Shown in pieces: positions 6,126 to 13,714 of a stretch of 17,060 nucleotides of DNA. Source of the stretch: Lachnospiraceae bacterium (GTDB taxonomy: Bacteria > Bacillota_A > Clostridia > Lachnospirales > Lachnospiraceae); NCBI GenBank assembly GCA_016281675.1, contig JAEEJD010000073.1:1-17060 (forward strand), given 5' to 3'. Position 1 is the first letter of the stretch. Every line of letters begins with the position of its first letter. A program made the translations under genes and the position numbers. The notes under the pieces are model-generated. The model was not told the origin of the DNA and ran no database searches. It saw nothing but the letters and a program-made list of their open reading frames with translations.

Positions 6126-6863
6126 TTAATAATCATATCCCTTGGGATCCCACTTCTCGTTGTCTCTTTCCCATTCGCGTCTGAACTGGTAATCCTCGAA
6201 TCCTTTGCTGTAAGGCTTGTAGTTGAGCGTATTGATGTTATTTGCAAATACGGCGCTTGTATCACTTGCAGTAGCAGCCTTTGCTGCATAATCAGCCTTA
6301 AGGATCTCCAGTTTCCTGTTGAGTTCATCGATCTGCGGCTGAAGCGAAGGTGATGTTGCAAGCTGCTGCTGATAACCGGCAATAGCTTTCTCAACGTCCC
6401 TGATCTGCTGAAGCGTGCCGTTGGCAATGTTTGATGCTCCGTCGGCAACGGTCTTGGATGCCTGGAGAGTTGTCAGGTCCGCAAGAGCTGCCTTGTTAGC
6501 CCAGAACTTGTCCTCAAATGCACCCGTATCACTTGTATTCTTGAGATATGCCTTAGCGTTGTTAACCTGTGCAAGACACCACTGGCTGACATTTATCGCA
6601 TTCTGGTAATCGTATGCAGCCTTTTCATACGCAAGCTGTGAATGATTCGGATCTGCCTTTACCGCATTGAACGCTGCCATGAGAGCTGCCTCGTTTGCCT
6701 TGGCTGCTTCATAAGCCTGTGTTGTTGCAGCGATCTTGGCATTTGCATCATTTATCAGGTTCTGCGTGCTGGGAAGCGCTGCCTTTGTCTCCACGGAAGA
6801 TGCCGCAAACAGTAATCCTGCAAGCATTGCTCCCGAAATTATCATAACTGCTTTTTTGATCAT
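6126..6863 (-). CDS. Secreted alanine-rich helical protein of unknown function
   Basis: I do not recognise this 245-aa protein. Residues 1 to about 29 form a signal peptide: basic MIKK, hydrophobic core, then VETKAA with likely cleavage after Ala28 or Ala29. There is no lipobox. Residues 30-200 are rich in Ala, Gln, Asn, Asp and Lys and look almost wholly helical or coiled-coil (ANAKIAATTQAYEAAKANEA, QIDELNRKLEILKADYAAKA). Tyr/Ala repeats occur around 45-92. The only cysteine is Cys96. Residues 213-245 are quite different: rich in Tyr, Phe and Trp with many charges and no export-anchor motif. GAGG lies 7 nt upstream of the ATG. It has its own candidate promoter and a strong terminator, so it is probably a separate unit between ilvA and ylxM. 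The helical part resembles the coiled-coil halves of cell-wall hydrolases, but no catalytic domain is present. Confidence 0.8.
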   Translation of the reverse strand: MIKKAVMIISGAMLAGLLFAASSVETKAALPSTQNLINDANAKIAATTQAYEAAKANEAALMAAFNAVKADPNHSQLAYEKAAYDYQNAINVSQWCLAQVNNAKAYLKNTSDTGAFEDKFWANKAALADLTTLQASKTVADGASNIANGTLQQIRDVEKAIAGYQQQLATSPSLQPQIDELNRKLEILKADYAAKAATASDTSAVFANNINTLNYKPYSKGFEDYQFRREWERDNEKWDPKGYDY

Positions 6864-6881
6864 TTCTCCACCTCATTTCCG

Positions 6882-6904
6882 TCAAACTTACGGTTTGATA
6901 TCAA
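6882..6904. repeat. Overlapping inverted repeats in the leader of the secreted-protein gene
   Basis: TCAAAC (6882-6887) and GTTTGA (6893-6898) flank a 5-nt spacer, and the perfect 10-bp palindrome TTGATATCAA (6895-6904) overlaps the second arm. They lie between the predicted transcription start (about 6908) and the Shine-Dalgarno, a position suited to an operator or a small mRNA hairpin. Confidence 0.4.
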
Positions 6905-6914
6905 TAACATCTGT

Positions 6915-6943
6915 ATTTTACTACCTTTTCCGGCATAACACAA
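6915..6943 (-). promoter_or_regulatory. Candidate promoter of the secreted-protein gene
   Basis: TTGTGT (6943-6938) and TAAAAT (6920-6915) are 17 bp apart on the minus strand, starting 13 nt after the ilvA stop. The -10 matches 5 of 6 consensus bases and the -35 only 3 of 6. The predicted leader is about 45 nt. Confidence 0.4.
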
Positions 6944-6956
6944 TAGAAAAACCTTA

Positions 6957-8165
6957 TTATATGCTTGTTCTCACAATCTTCGGTTTGTAACCGGTCTTCT
7001 CGAGCGACTCGAGGATCTTGTTCTTATGCTCCGTTCCAAACGCCTCGAGCGTGATCCTGAGTTCAACCGCAGCGTTTCTGTTCGTTGATACAAACTGGTT
7101 ATGCTCAAGCTTTATAACATTTCCGTTCTGTTTCGCAATAACATCCGCAACCCTCGATAATTCACCGGGCTTGTCGGGAAGAAGCACGGATACGGTAAAT
7201 ATCCTGTCTCTCATTATAAGGCCCTGTGATACGACCGAAGACATCGTTATCACATCCATGTTACCGCCCGAAAGAATTGATACGATCCTCTTATTCTTAA
7301 CCTTCAGGTGATCAAGTGCCGCCACTGTAAGAAGGCCGGAGTTCTCAACGACCATCTTGTGATTTTCGACCATGTCGAGGAAAGCGACGATCAGTTCTTC
7401 ATCCCCTACGGTTATGATCCTGTCTATGTTCTTCTGAACATAGGGAAAAATCACACTGCCGGGAGTCTTGACCGCGGTACCGTCTGCTATCGTCGATACA
7501 CCCGGAAGGGATACGACCTTTCCTGCCTCAATCGAAGCTTTCATACATGCGGCCCCTTCAGGTTCGACACCTATGACCTTGATCTTCGGATTGAGCATCT
7601 TGGCAAATGTCGATACACCTGCGGCAAGACCGCCTCCTCCGATCGGAACAAGTATGTAATCAACGACAGGAAGATCACGGAATATCTCCATAGCTATCGT
7701 TCCCTGTCCCGTTGCAACTACCGGATCGTCAAACGGATGGATGAACGTATATCCTTTTTCCTTGGCAAGCTGCAAAGCCTTTTCGCATGCCTCGTCGTAA
7801 ACGTCGCCGAAAAGAATGACCTCCGCTCCGAGATTCTTGGTACGGTTGACCTTTATAAGCGGTGTTGTGGTAGGCATAACGATAACAGCCTTAAGACCGA
7901 ATGCCTTTGCCGCATAAGCAACACCCTGGGCATGGTTACCGGCTGATGCGGTTATGATGCCCTTTGCACGCTCTTTCTCGGACATCGTGCTGACCTTGTA
8001 ATATGCACCGCGAAGCTTATACGCTCCGGTCATCTGCATATTCTCGGGTTTGAGATATACCTTGTTTCCGGTCCTCTCGCTTAAGTACGAACTGTAGACA
8101 AGCTTTGTATCCTTCGTAACTTCCCTTACTACTTCGCTTGCCTCTTCAAACTTGTCAAGAGTCAT
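6957..8165 (-). CDS. ilvA: Threonine ammonia-lyase with C-terminal ACT domain
   Basis: PLP enzyme of 402 aa that deaminates threonine to 2-oxobutyrate, feeding isoleucine synthesis or threonine breakdown. The PLP lysine is Lys50 in TGAYKLRGAY. The substrate loop SAGNHAQG is at 74-81, the PLP-phosphate loop GGGGL at 176-180, and SGGN at 299-302. An ACT regulatory domain occupies about 322-400 (FTVSVLLPDKPGELSRVADV). This architecture matches the medium-length single-ACT form rather than the long double-ACT E. coli IlvA. The start at 8165 (MTLDKFEEA) fits homologues and is 10 nt past the ftsY stop. The frame stays open to 8252, but that would overlap ftsY. No good Shine-Dalgarno precedes 8165, suggesting coupling to ftsY. 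An ilvA here interrupts the usual ftsY-ylxM-ffh order. Confidence 0.95.
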   Translation of the reverse strand: MTLDKFEEASEVVREVTKDTKLVYSSYLSERTGNKVYLKPENMQMTGAYKLRGAYYKVSTMSEKERAKGIITASAGNHAQGVAYAAKAFGLKAVIVMPTTTPLIKVNRTKNLGAEVILFGDVYDEACEKALQLAKEKGYTFIHPFDDPVVATGQGTIAMEIFRDLPVVDYILVPIGGGGLAAGVSTFAKMLNPKIKVIGVEPEGAACMKASIEAGKVVSLPGVSTIADGTAVKTPGSVIFPYVQKNIDRIITVGDEELIVAFLDMVENHKMVVENSGLLTVAALDHLKVKNKRIVSILSGGNMDVITMSSVVSQGLIMRDRIFTVSVLLPDKPGELSRVADVIAKQNGNVIKLEHNQFVSTNRNAAVELRITLEAFGTEHKNKILESLEKTGYKPKIVRTSI

Positions 8166-8175
8166 GAGTTCGGTT

Positions 8176-9120
8176 TTATTCTTCCTCGTCGTCGGCATCT
8201 TTTGTATATCCTTCCTTGTAAAACAATGCTTTAACGTATTCATCGGCGTCAAACTTCTGAAGGTCGTCTATTCCTTCACCTACACCGACGAACTTGACCG
8301 GGATCGAAAGTTCCGACTGGATCGCTATGGCTATCCCGCCCTTTGCGCTGCCGTCAAGCTTTGTTATGACTATCCCCGACACATCGGTCGCATCCTTGAA
8401 TTCACGCGCCTGATTGACGGCATTCTGGCCTGTCGCACCGTCAAGAACTATGAGTGTCTCCTTGTATGCCTCAGGATACTCGCGCTCGATTATCCTGTTC
8501 ATCTTCTTGAGCTCTTCCATCAGGTTCTTCTTGTTGTTGAGCCTTCCGGCGGTATCTATAAGACAGATGTCGGTATCTCTCGATCTTGCCGCATTAACGG
8601 CATCATATACAACGGATGAAGGGTCCTGTCCGTCCCTGCCCGTTATAAGATATGCTCCGCTCCTGTCGGCCCACTCGGCAAGCTGGTCCTGTGCAGCCGC
8701 TCTGAATGTATCGGCCGCGGCCATTATGACCTTCTTGCCTTCGGATCTGTATCTTGCGGCAAGCTTTCCTATCGTCGTTGTCTTGCCTACACCGTTAACG
8801 CCTACAACGAGAACTACCGACTTGCGTTCCTCAAATTCGTAGTCCGCCTCGCATGTGGACATCTGCTCTCTGACCTTTTCCGCCAGATGAGTTCCGAGTT
8901 CGTTTGGTGATTTTATGCGCAGAGACTTTGCGTCGTCTTTTAATCCTTCGATTATATTCTCTGTCGCGGTCACTCCGATATCTGCGAGAATCAGCAGTTC
9001 TTCAAGATCATCGTAGAAATCATCATCTATTGTCTCGCGCGAGAATATCTCATCGAGGCTGTCATCAAACTGAGCCCTTGTTTTGGATAGTCCCGCAAAC
9101 AGTTTAGAAAAAAAAGCCAT
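8176..9120 (-). CDS. ftsY: SRP receptor GTPase FtsY
   Basis: FtsY, 314 aa, docks ribosome-bound SRP at the membrane and reciprocally activates GTP hydrolysis with Ffh. The N domain covers about 20-95. G-domain motifs are GVNGVGKTT (107-115), ADTFRAAAQ (136-144), DTAGR (189-193), TKLDG (253-257) and GVGE (279-282). The N-terminus starts MAFFSKLFAGLSKTR, a short amphipathic membrane-binding helix with no long acidic A domain, as expected for Gram-positives. After the usual end (YVKALF) there is a short acidic extension, YKEGYTKDADDEEE. ATG is 2 nt after the smc stop (TGACCATG), indicating coupling. Downstream lies ilvA, not ylxM as in Bacillus. Confidence 0.98.
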   Translation of the reverse strand: MAFFSKLFAGLSKTRAQFDDSLDEIFSRETIDDDFYDDLEELLILADIGVTATENIIEGLKDDAKSLRIKSPNELGTHLAEKVREQMSTCEADYEFEERKSVVLVVGVNGVGKTTTIGKLAARYRSEGKKVIMAAADTFRAAAQDQLAEWADRSGAYLITGRDGQDPSSVVYDAVNAARSRDTDICLIDTAGRLNNKKNLMEELKKMNRIIEREYPEAYKETLIVLDGATGQNAVNQAREFKDATDVSGIVITKLDGSAKGGIAIAIQSELSIPVKFVGVGEGIDDLQKFDADEYVKALFYKEGYTKDADDEEE

Positions 9121-9122
9121 GG

Positions 9123-12100
9123 TCAGTCATCCAGATCCTTGTCTATAAGATTAACGGAAACAAGTGCGGATACACCTTTTTCCTGCATAGTGATACCGTA
9201 GAGTCTGTCCGCTTTTTCCATCGTACCTCTTCTGTGCGTGATAACGATGAACTGCGTGTGTTCGGTCAGCTTTCCGAGGTAGCCGGCAAATCTTCCGACG
9301 TTTGATTCGTCAAGTGCCGCCTCGATCTCGTCCAGAAGACAGAACGGTGAAGGCTTCAGGTTCTGTATCGCGAACAAAAGCGCGATCGCAGCAAGAGCCT
9401 TCTCACCACCCGAGAGCATCAGCATGTTCTGAAGACGTTTTCCGGGAGGCTGTGCATTTATGTTGATACCCGCTTCAAGGATATCCTCGTCGGAATTGAT
9501 CTCGAGTGTACCCTTTCCGCCAGCGAACAGCTCCTTGAACACCTTGTCGAACTCTTCCGCGATAAGCTTGAAGTTCTCCTGGAACTGTGTCGTCATAAGC
9601 TTGTCAAGTTCATCGAGTATCCCGAGAAGATCCTGTTCCGCTTTCACAAGATCATCATGCTGTGTCTTTGTGAAAGTATATCTTTCCATCAGGGCTTTAT
9701 AATCTTCGATCGCATTGACATTTACGTCACCGAGTTTTCTGATCTCGTCACGGAGTCTGTGAATCTCTTTTCTCATTCCGGACTGATCGGTGAGCGCGGG
9801 ATCACGCATCTCCGCGGCATGTGAAAGAGTGATCTCATACTCGTTCCACATGTAATTGATACGACCTTCCTGCTCATTCTCACACTTCTCTTTCTGAGTG
9901 TTCAAACGATAAAGCTCTTTATCGAGATCGGCAAGTTTCTTCGATATAGCCTCACGTTTGTCGAAGAATGATTTTTGCTTATTTGTAAATTCCTCTTTTG
10001 ATGCGATCGCTTCGGCAAGAGCAACCTCATTCTCATCCGCATCTGTAGCGGAAGCGGCGATCGTCTCTTTGATCTTCTCTATATTCTCCTGCTTTTCTCG
10101 AATCTCTTCCTCAGTCGCCTTGATCGATCCTTCGATCTCCTCGCTCTCAGCCTCAAGGCGGGCAAGTTCCTGACGGACACGTTCAACGTTCTGCTTCGCA
10201 AAATCCTGTTTCTGCTTCTCGCGTGTAACCTCAAGATCAAGATCCGATTTGGCGAGAACCTTTTCATTCTCTTCGTCACGGAGTTTCTCAAGTTTTGTTC
10301 CCGCAACGCTTATAGCTTCGTTAAGTTCCGTCTCCTGCTTCTCGGAAGCATCCAGTTCTTCCTTTGCGCTGTCCTGATCTGTCGTGATGCCTTTTTCAGC
10401 CGTCTCCATCTGCTCGAATTCGGCCATAAGGTTGGCATGGCCTTCAGCCATCTCTTCCTTATGCTGTTTGGCGGCATCGACGTTCATCTGAGCCGTGTTC
10501 TGCTGTATATACAGTTCCTGGAGTTTTTCCTTTAACTTTTCGATGTCCTCACGGACTTTTGCACGTTCTTCCTTGGTGGAATCAATCTCATCCATGATCG
10601 ATTCCATATTCTTAAGACCTTTTCTTGCCTCTTCCTCAAGTGCATCTATCTCACGCTTTCTTCCGAGAAGATTTGATGCGTTCTTGAAAGATCCGCCGGC
10701 AAGAGCTCCTCCGGGTGTCAGGTATTCGCCTTCAAGCGTCACTATACGAAGCGTATAGTTATATTCTTTCGCAAGTTTTAATGCATTCTCTACGGTATCA
10801 AGAACGATTATCGCGCCGAGAAGCTGGCTGATGACATCGTCGTACTCGCCCTTCGCCTTTACGAGTTCGTTTGCCATACCGATAAATCCCGCGGCGTTTC
10901 TGACTTCGGGCTTATCGAATTCTCCGCGGTTTCTTGCGGTGGTAAGGGGCAGGAACGTCGCACGTCCGGCCTTATTGTCTTTCAGATACTGAATAAGCTT
11001 CTTGGCAACATTCTCGTCTTTGGTGACGATATTCTGAATATTGCCTCCGAGAGCCGTCTCAATGGCTGTCTCATATTTAGGATCGACCTGCATGATGTCG
11101 GCAACAACTCCGATGATACCGGGAGTCTTGCCCTTCTGCTCCATAACACGCTTAATACTGCTTCCGTATCCGTCGTATCTCTCGGCAAGATTGCGGAGCG
11201 TATCCAGCTTGGATTTGATCCCGTGATATGCTATTTGAGCTTCACCGAGCCTGTTATCGAGTTCTTCGAGATGAGACCTGAAATCCCCGAGCTTTTCTTC
11301 AAGAGATTCCCGTTTCTCGTCATTTGAAGCTATTTCGGCATTTATCGTATCAAGTTCAAGCGAAAGTGAATTGACAAGTTTCTCCTGCTCAGCCTCCTCA
11401 CTCTTGGCGCTGATCAGTTTGCTCTGTATCTCGGCTTTCCTGATCTTGTTCTGCTCAAGCATCGTTCCGAACTGACCAAGCTTTGACTGTATCTGTGCTC
11501 TGTCGTTGAGCAGGTTGATGATCAGGTTCTTGTTCTTCTCGACTATTCCGTTCTGCTCTTCTATCTGGGCCTGCAGCTTCTCAAGCTCGGCAACCGCCTC
11601 GTCACGTTTTTTGACAAGTTCTTCGGTTGCGGCATCGAGACTTGTCTGCTCGTTTGCAAGTCTCTCGCACTCAGCCTGTCTCGTCGCGATATCATCCGCG
11701 AGAGTCTTCTTGCGGGTCCTGTAATGATCAGCAGAGATATTTGCGGAATTGATCTTCTCGTTCAATACGTTGATCTCGCCTTCGAGTTTCTCCTTAAGGA
11801 GACTCGTCTGCGACAGCTTTGAACGCTTCTCTTCTATACTCTGATCAAGTTCGGCGATCTTCTTCTCGACTTCGCCGTATTCTTCTCTTATGCTCTCATT
11901 CTCAGCATTGGCATTCTCAAGATCCCCTGTTGCAACCTCGATCTTGTGAGCGCATTCTTCAAGTTCGGCCTTCGACCTTTCGTTGTCAAGAAGGAAGATG
12001 TTAACATCAAGTCTCTTCAGTTCTTCCTTCATCTGAAGATAATTCTTGGCAACCGCCGACTGCTTCTCCAGAGGTTCAACCTGTCTCTCGAGTTCCGCGA

Positions 12101-12683
12101 GAATATCGGAAACACGAACAAGATTTGCCCGCTCCTGTTCGAGTTTTTTAAGAGCCGTAGCTTTTCTTCTCTTAAACTTAACGATACCCGCAGCCTCATC
12201 GAAGAGTTCCCTTCTCTCTTCGGGCTTACCCGAAAGGATCCTGTCTATCTGACCCTGACCGATGATCGAATAACCTTCCTTTCCGATACCGGTATCGTAG
12301 AACATCTCGGCAACGTCCTTAAGGCGGCACGTTGCACCGTTTATAAGGTACTCACTCTCACCCGAGCGGTACACACGTCTTGCGACGGTAACTTCCTCGT
12401 AATCTATCGGAAGTGCATGGTCGGAATTGTCGAGCGTTATCGCAACATACGCGTAACCCATCGGCTTACGCATCTCAGTTCCGGAGAAGATGACATCCTG
12501 CATTGACGATCCGCGAAGCTGCTTGGCGCTCTGTTCTCCGAGCACCCATCTGACCGCGTCAGCTACATTACTCTTACCCGAACCGTTGGGCCCGACTATC
12601 GCCGTGATTCCGTTATGAAATTCGAAATTGATCTTGTTAGCAAAGGACTTGAATCCCTGCACCTCAATGTTCTTTAAATACAC
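9123..12683 (-). CDS. smc: Chromosome condensation ATPase SMC
   Basis: Full-length SMC, 1186 aa, the ATPase core of the SMC-ScpAB condensin that loads near origins and aligns chromosome arms. The N-terminal head has Walker A GPNGSGKSN (31-39, Lys37) and the Q-loop segment LGEQSAKQLRG. Long coiled-coil arms run about 165-500 and 675-1020. The hinge lies between (about 500-675), with its glycine-rich GGALAGGSF at 658-666. The C-terminal head has the signature LSGGEKA (1090-1096), Walker B CLLDEIEAALDE with catalytic Glu1119, and ITHRRGTME. The start is GTG at 12683, whose first base is the last base of the rnc TAG stop (TAGTG), with GAGGA about 9 nt upstream. The rnc-smc-ftsY order is conserved in Firmicutes. 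Confidence 0.98.
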   Translation of the reverse strand: MYLKNIEVQGFKSFANKINFEFHNGITAIVGPNGSGKSNVADAVRWVLGEQSAKQLRGSSMQDVIFSGTEMRKPMGYAYVAITLDNSDHALPIDYEEVTVARRVYRSGESEYLINGATCRLKDVAEMFYDTGIGKEGYSIIGQGQIDRILSGKPEERRELFDEAAGIVKFKRRKATALKKLEQERANLVRVSDILAELERQVEPLEKQSAVAKNYLQMKEELKRLDVNIFLLDNERSKAELEECAHKIEVATGDLENANAENESIREEYGEVEKKIAELDQSIEEKRSKLSQTSLLKEKLEGEINVLNEKINSANISADHYRTRKKTLADDIATRQAECERLANEQTSLDAATEELVKKRDEAVAELEKLQAQIEEQNGIVEKNKNLIINLLNDRAQIQSKLGQFGTMLEQNKIRKAEIQSKLISAKSEEAEQEKLVNSLSLELDTINAEIASNDEKRESLEEKLGDFRSHLEELDNRLGEAQIAYHGIKSKLDTLRNLAERYDGYGSSIKRVMEQKGKTPGIIGVVADIMQVDPKYETAIETALGGNIQNIVTKDENVAKKLIQYLKDNKAGRATFLPLTTARNRGEFDKPEVRNAAGFIGMANELVKAKGEYDDVISQLLGAIIVLDTVENALKLAKEYNYTLRIVTLEGEYLTPGGALAGGSFKNASNLLGRKREIDALEEEARKGLKNMESIMDEIDSTKEERAKVREDIEKLKEKLQELYIQQNTAQMNVDAAKQHKEEMAEGHANLMAEFEQMETAEKGITTDQDSAKEELDASEKQETELNEAISVAGTKLEKLRDEENEKVLAKSDLDLEVTREKQKQDFAKQNVERVRQELARLEAESEEIEGSIKATEEEIREKQENIEKIKETIAASATDADENEVALAEAIASKEEFTNKQKSFFDKREAISKKLADLDKELYRLNTQKEKCENEQEGRINYMWNEYEITLSHAAEMRDPALTDQSGMRKEIHRLRDEIRKLGDVNVNAIEDYKALMERYTFTKTQHDDLVKAEQDLLGILDELDKLMTTQFQENFKLIAEEFDKVFKELFAGGKGTLEINSDEDILEAGININAQPPGKRLQNMLMLSGGEKALAAIALLFAIQNLKPSPFCLLDEIEAALDESNVGRFAGYLGKLTEHTQFIVITHRRGTMEKADRLYGITMQEKGVSALVSVNLIDKDLDD

Positions 12684-13387
12684 TATTTCGTTTCCTCAGT
12701 GTTGATGTGTTTCTTCAGTATCGCATATGCCGCATTCTGCTGTGCGGCTTTCTTGCTTCCGGCGCTGCCCGTCTCCTCGATCGAGTCTCCGAGCTTTGCT
12801 CTCATAACATAAACCCTGTCATGCTCCGGACCTCGTTCCTCCACGAGTTCATATTCAAGGCTCATACCGTGATCCTGTGCGTACTCCTGAAGTATCGTTT
12901 TCGAATCGACGAATTCTATCTTCTTCTCGTAATCCGTCAGAAGGAATTTTCCGATAAACTCCTTTGCGTTTTCGATCCCGCCGTCAAGATATATCGCGCC
13001 TATGATCGCTTCAAACACATCCGAGACGATAGAGTCTCGATCCCTTCCTTTGGAGGCATCTTCACCTTTACCGAGAAGAAGGTATTTCCCGAGATCGAAT
13101 CCGCTTCTTGCACAATATGCAAGTGTCGGTTCGCACACAAGCGAGGCACGAAGCTTGGTCATCTCCCCCTCACTCATCCCGGGATTGTTGTTATACAGAA
13201 ATTCACTGACGGTAAGTTCCAAAACGGCATCCCCGAGGAATTCCGTTCTCTCGTAATCATCATGCTTATTAAGCTTTAATTCATTGATATATGAGCTGTG
13301 CGACAGGGCCTTTATCAGAAGATCGCTGTCGCGAAAATCATACCCTATGCGTTTCTGGAGCTCTATATAACCGTCGTTTATATTCAT
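12683..13387 (-). CDS. rnc: Ribonuclease III
   Basis: RNase III, 234 aa, cuts double-stranded RNA in rRNA precursors and mRNAs. The catalytic domain has the signature ERTEFLGDAVLEL (46-58) with metal ligands Glu49 and Asp53, and the second acidic pair Asp123 and Glu126 in SDVFEAIIGAIYLD. The dsRNA-binding domain follows a linker, from about 161 to 228, ending GSKKAAQQNAAYAILKK. Threonine replaces the usual leucine at the third position of the signature (ERLEFLGD in most enzymes), while all acidic residues are intact. Length is normal. No strong Shine-Dalgarno precedes the ATG, which lies 17 nt after a terminator-like hairpin. It overlaps smc by one base. Confidence 0.97.
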   Translation of the reverse strand: MNINDGYIELQKRIGYDFRDSDLLIKALSHSSYINELKLNKHDDYERTEFLGDAVLELTVSEFLYNNNPGMSEGEMTKLRASLVCEPTLAYCARSGFDLGKYLLLGKGEDASKGRDRDSIVSDVFEAIIGAIYLDGGIENAKEFIGKFLLTDYEKKIEFVDSKTILQEYAQDHGMSLEYELVEERGPEHDRVYVMRAKLGDSIEETGSAGSKKAAQQNAAYAILKKHINTEETK

Positions 13388-13399
13388 ACCGTTAAAACT

Positions 13400-13432
13400 T
13401 CAAAATAGAGTCCCGCCTATCCGGAACTCTAT
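13400..13432 (-). terminator. Terminator-like hairpin between acpP and rnc
   Basis: ATAGAGTTCC (13432-13423) pairs with GGGACTCTAT (13414-13405) over 10 bp with one G-U pair and an 8-nt loop. TTTTGAAGTTTT follows. It would end the plsX-acpP unit or attenuate into rnc-smc-ftsY. Confidence 0.65.
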
Positions 13433-13469
13433 CTGCCGAACATATCAATCTGTTCTTTGTGTGTTGTTA

Positions 13470-13700
13470 TCAGCTGATCGCAGCCCTTATCTGCTCGATG
13501 GCATCGGCAACAGTGACGATCGATTCCGCATTGTCAACATCTATCTCAATGTCGAACTCTTCCTCGACGCCCATAATTATCTGATAAACATCAAGAGAAT
13601 CAGCACCGAGATCGTCAATGAACTTAGTATCCATAGTGATCTCGCTCTCATCCACGTTAAGTACCTCTGTGATGATCTTTTTAAGCTTTTCAAGTTCCAT
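13470..13700 (-). CDS. acpP: Acyl carrier protein
   Basis: ACP, 76 aa, the acidic carrier of growing acyl chains in type II fatty acid synthesis. The 4'-phosphopantetheine attachment site is Ser35 in DLGADSLDVYQ. The remainder, VEEEFDIEIDVDNAESIVTVADAI, is the standard helix III-IV region. Length is typical. AGGGA 7 nt upstream supports the ATG. It follows plsX by 14 nt, as expected for lipid-synthesis genes transcribed together, and is followed by a terminator-like hairpin before rnc. Confidence 0.97.
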   Translation of the reverse strand: MELEKLKKIITEVLNVDESEITMDTKFIDDLGADSLDVYQIIMGVEEEFDIEIDVDNAESIVTVADAIEQIRAAIS

Positions 13701-13714
13701 GATTAAATCCCTTT

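Noticed and set aside
6882..6898. FabT-type fatty-acid operator in the secreted-protein leader
   Set aside because: As I recall the FabT site, the half-sites run GTTTGA then TCAAAC; here they are in the opposite order, so it is only a superficial likeness.
8166..8252. Longer ilvA starting within ftsY (8252 or ATG 8198)
   Set aside because: ATG 8198 has an AAGGAT-like site about 10 nt upstream, but the added residues overlap ftsY and do not match known threonine ammonia-lyases; homologues begin MTL(D/E)KFEEA.
11946..12506. 186-codon plus-strand frame inside smc
   Set aside because: It lies antisense to a complete SMC head and coiled coil and has composition typical of a shadow frame.
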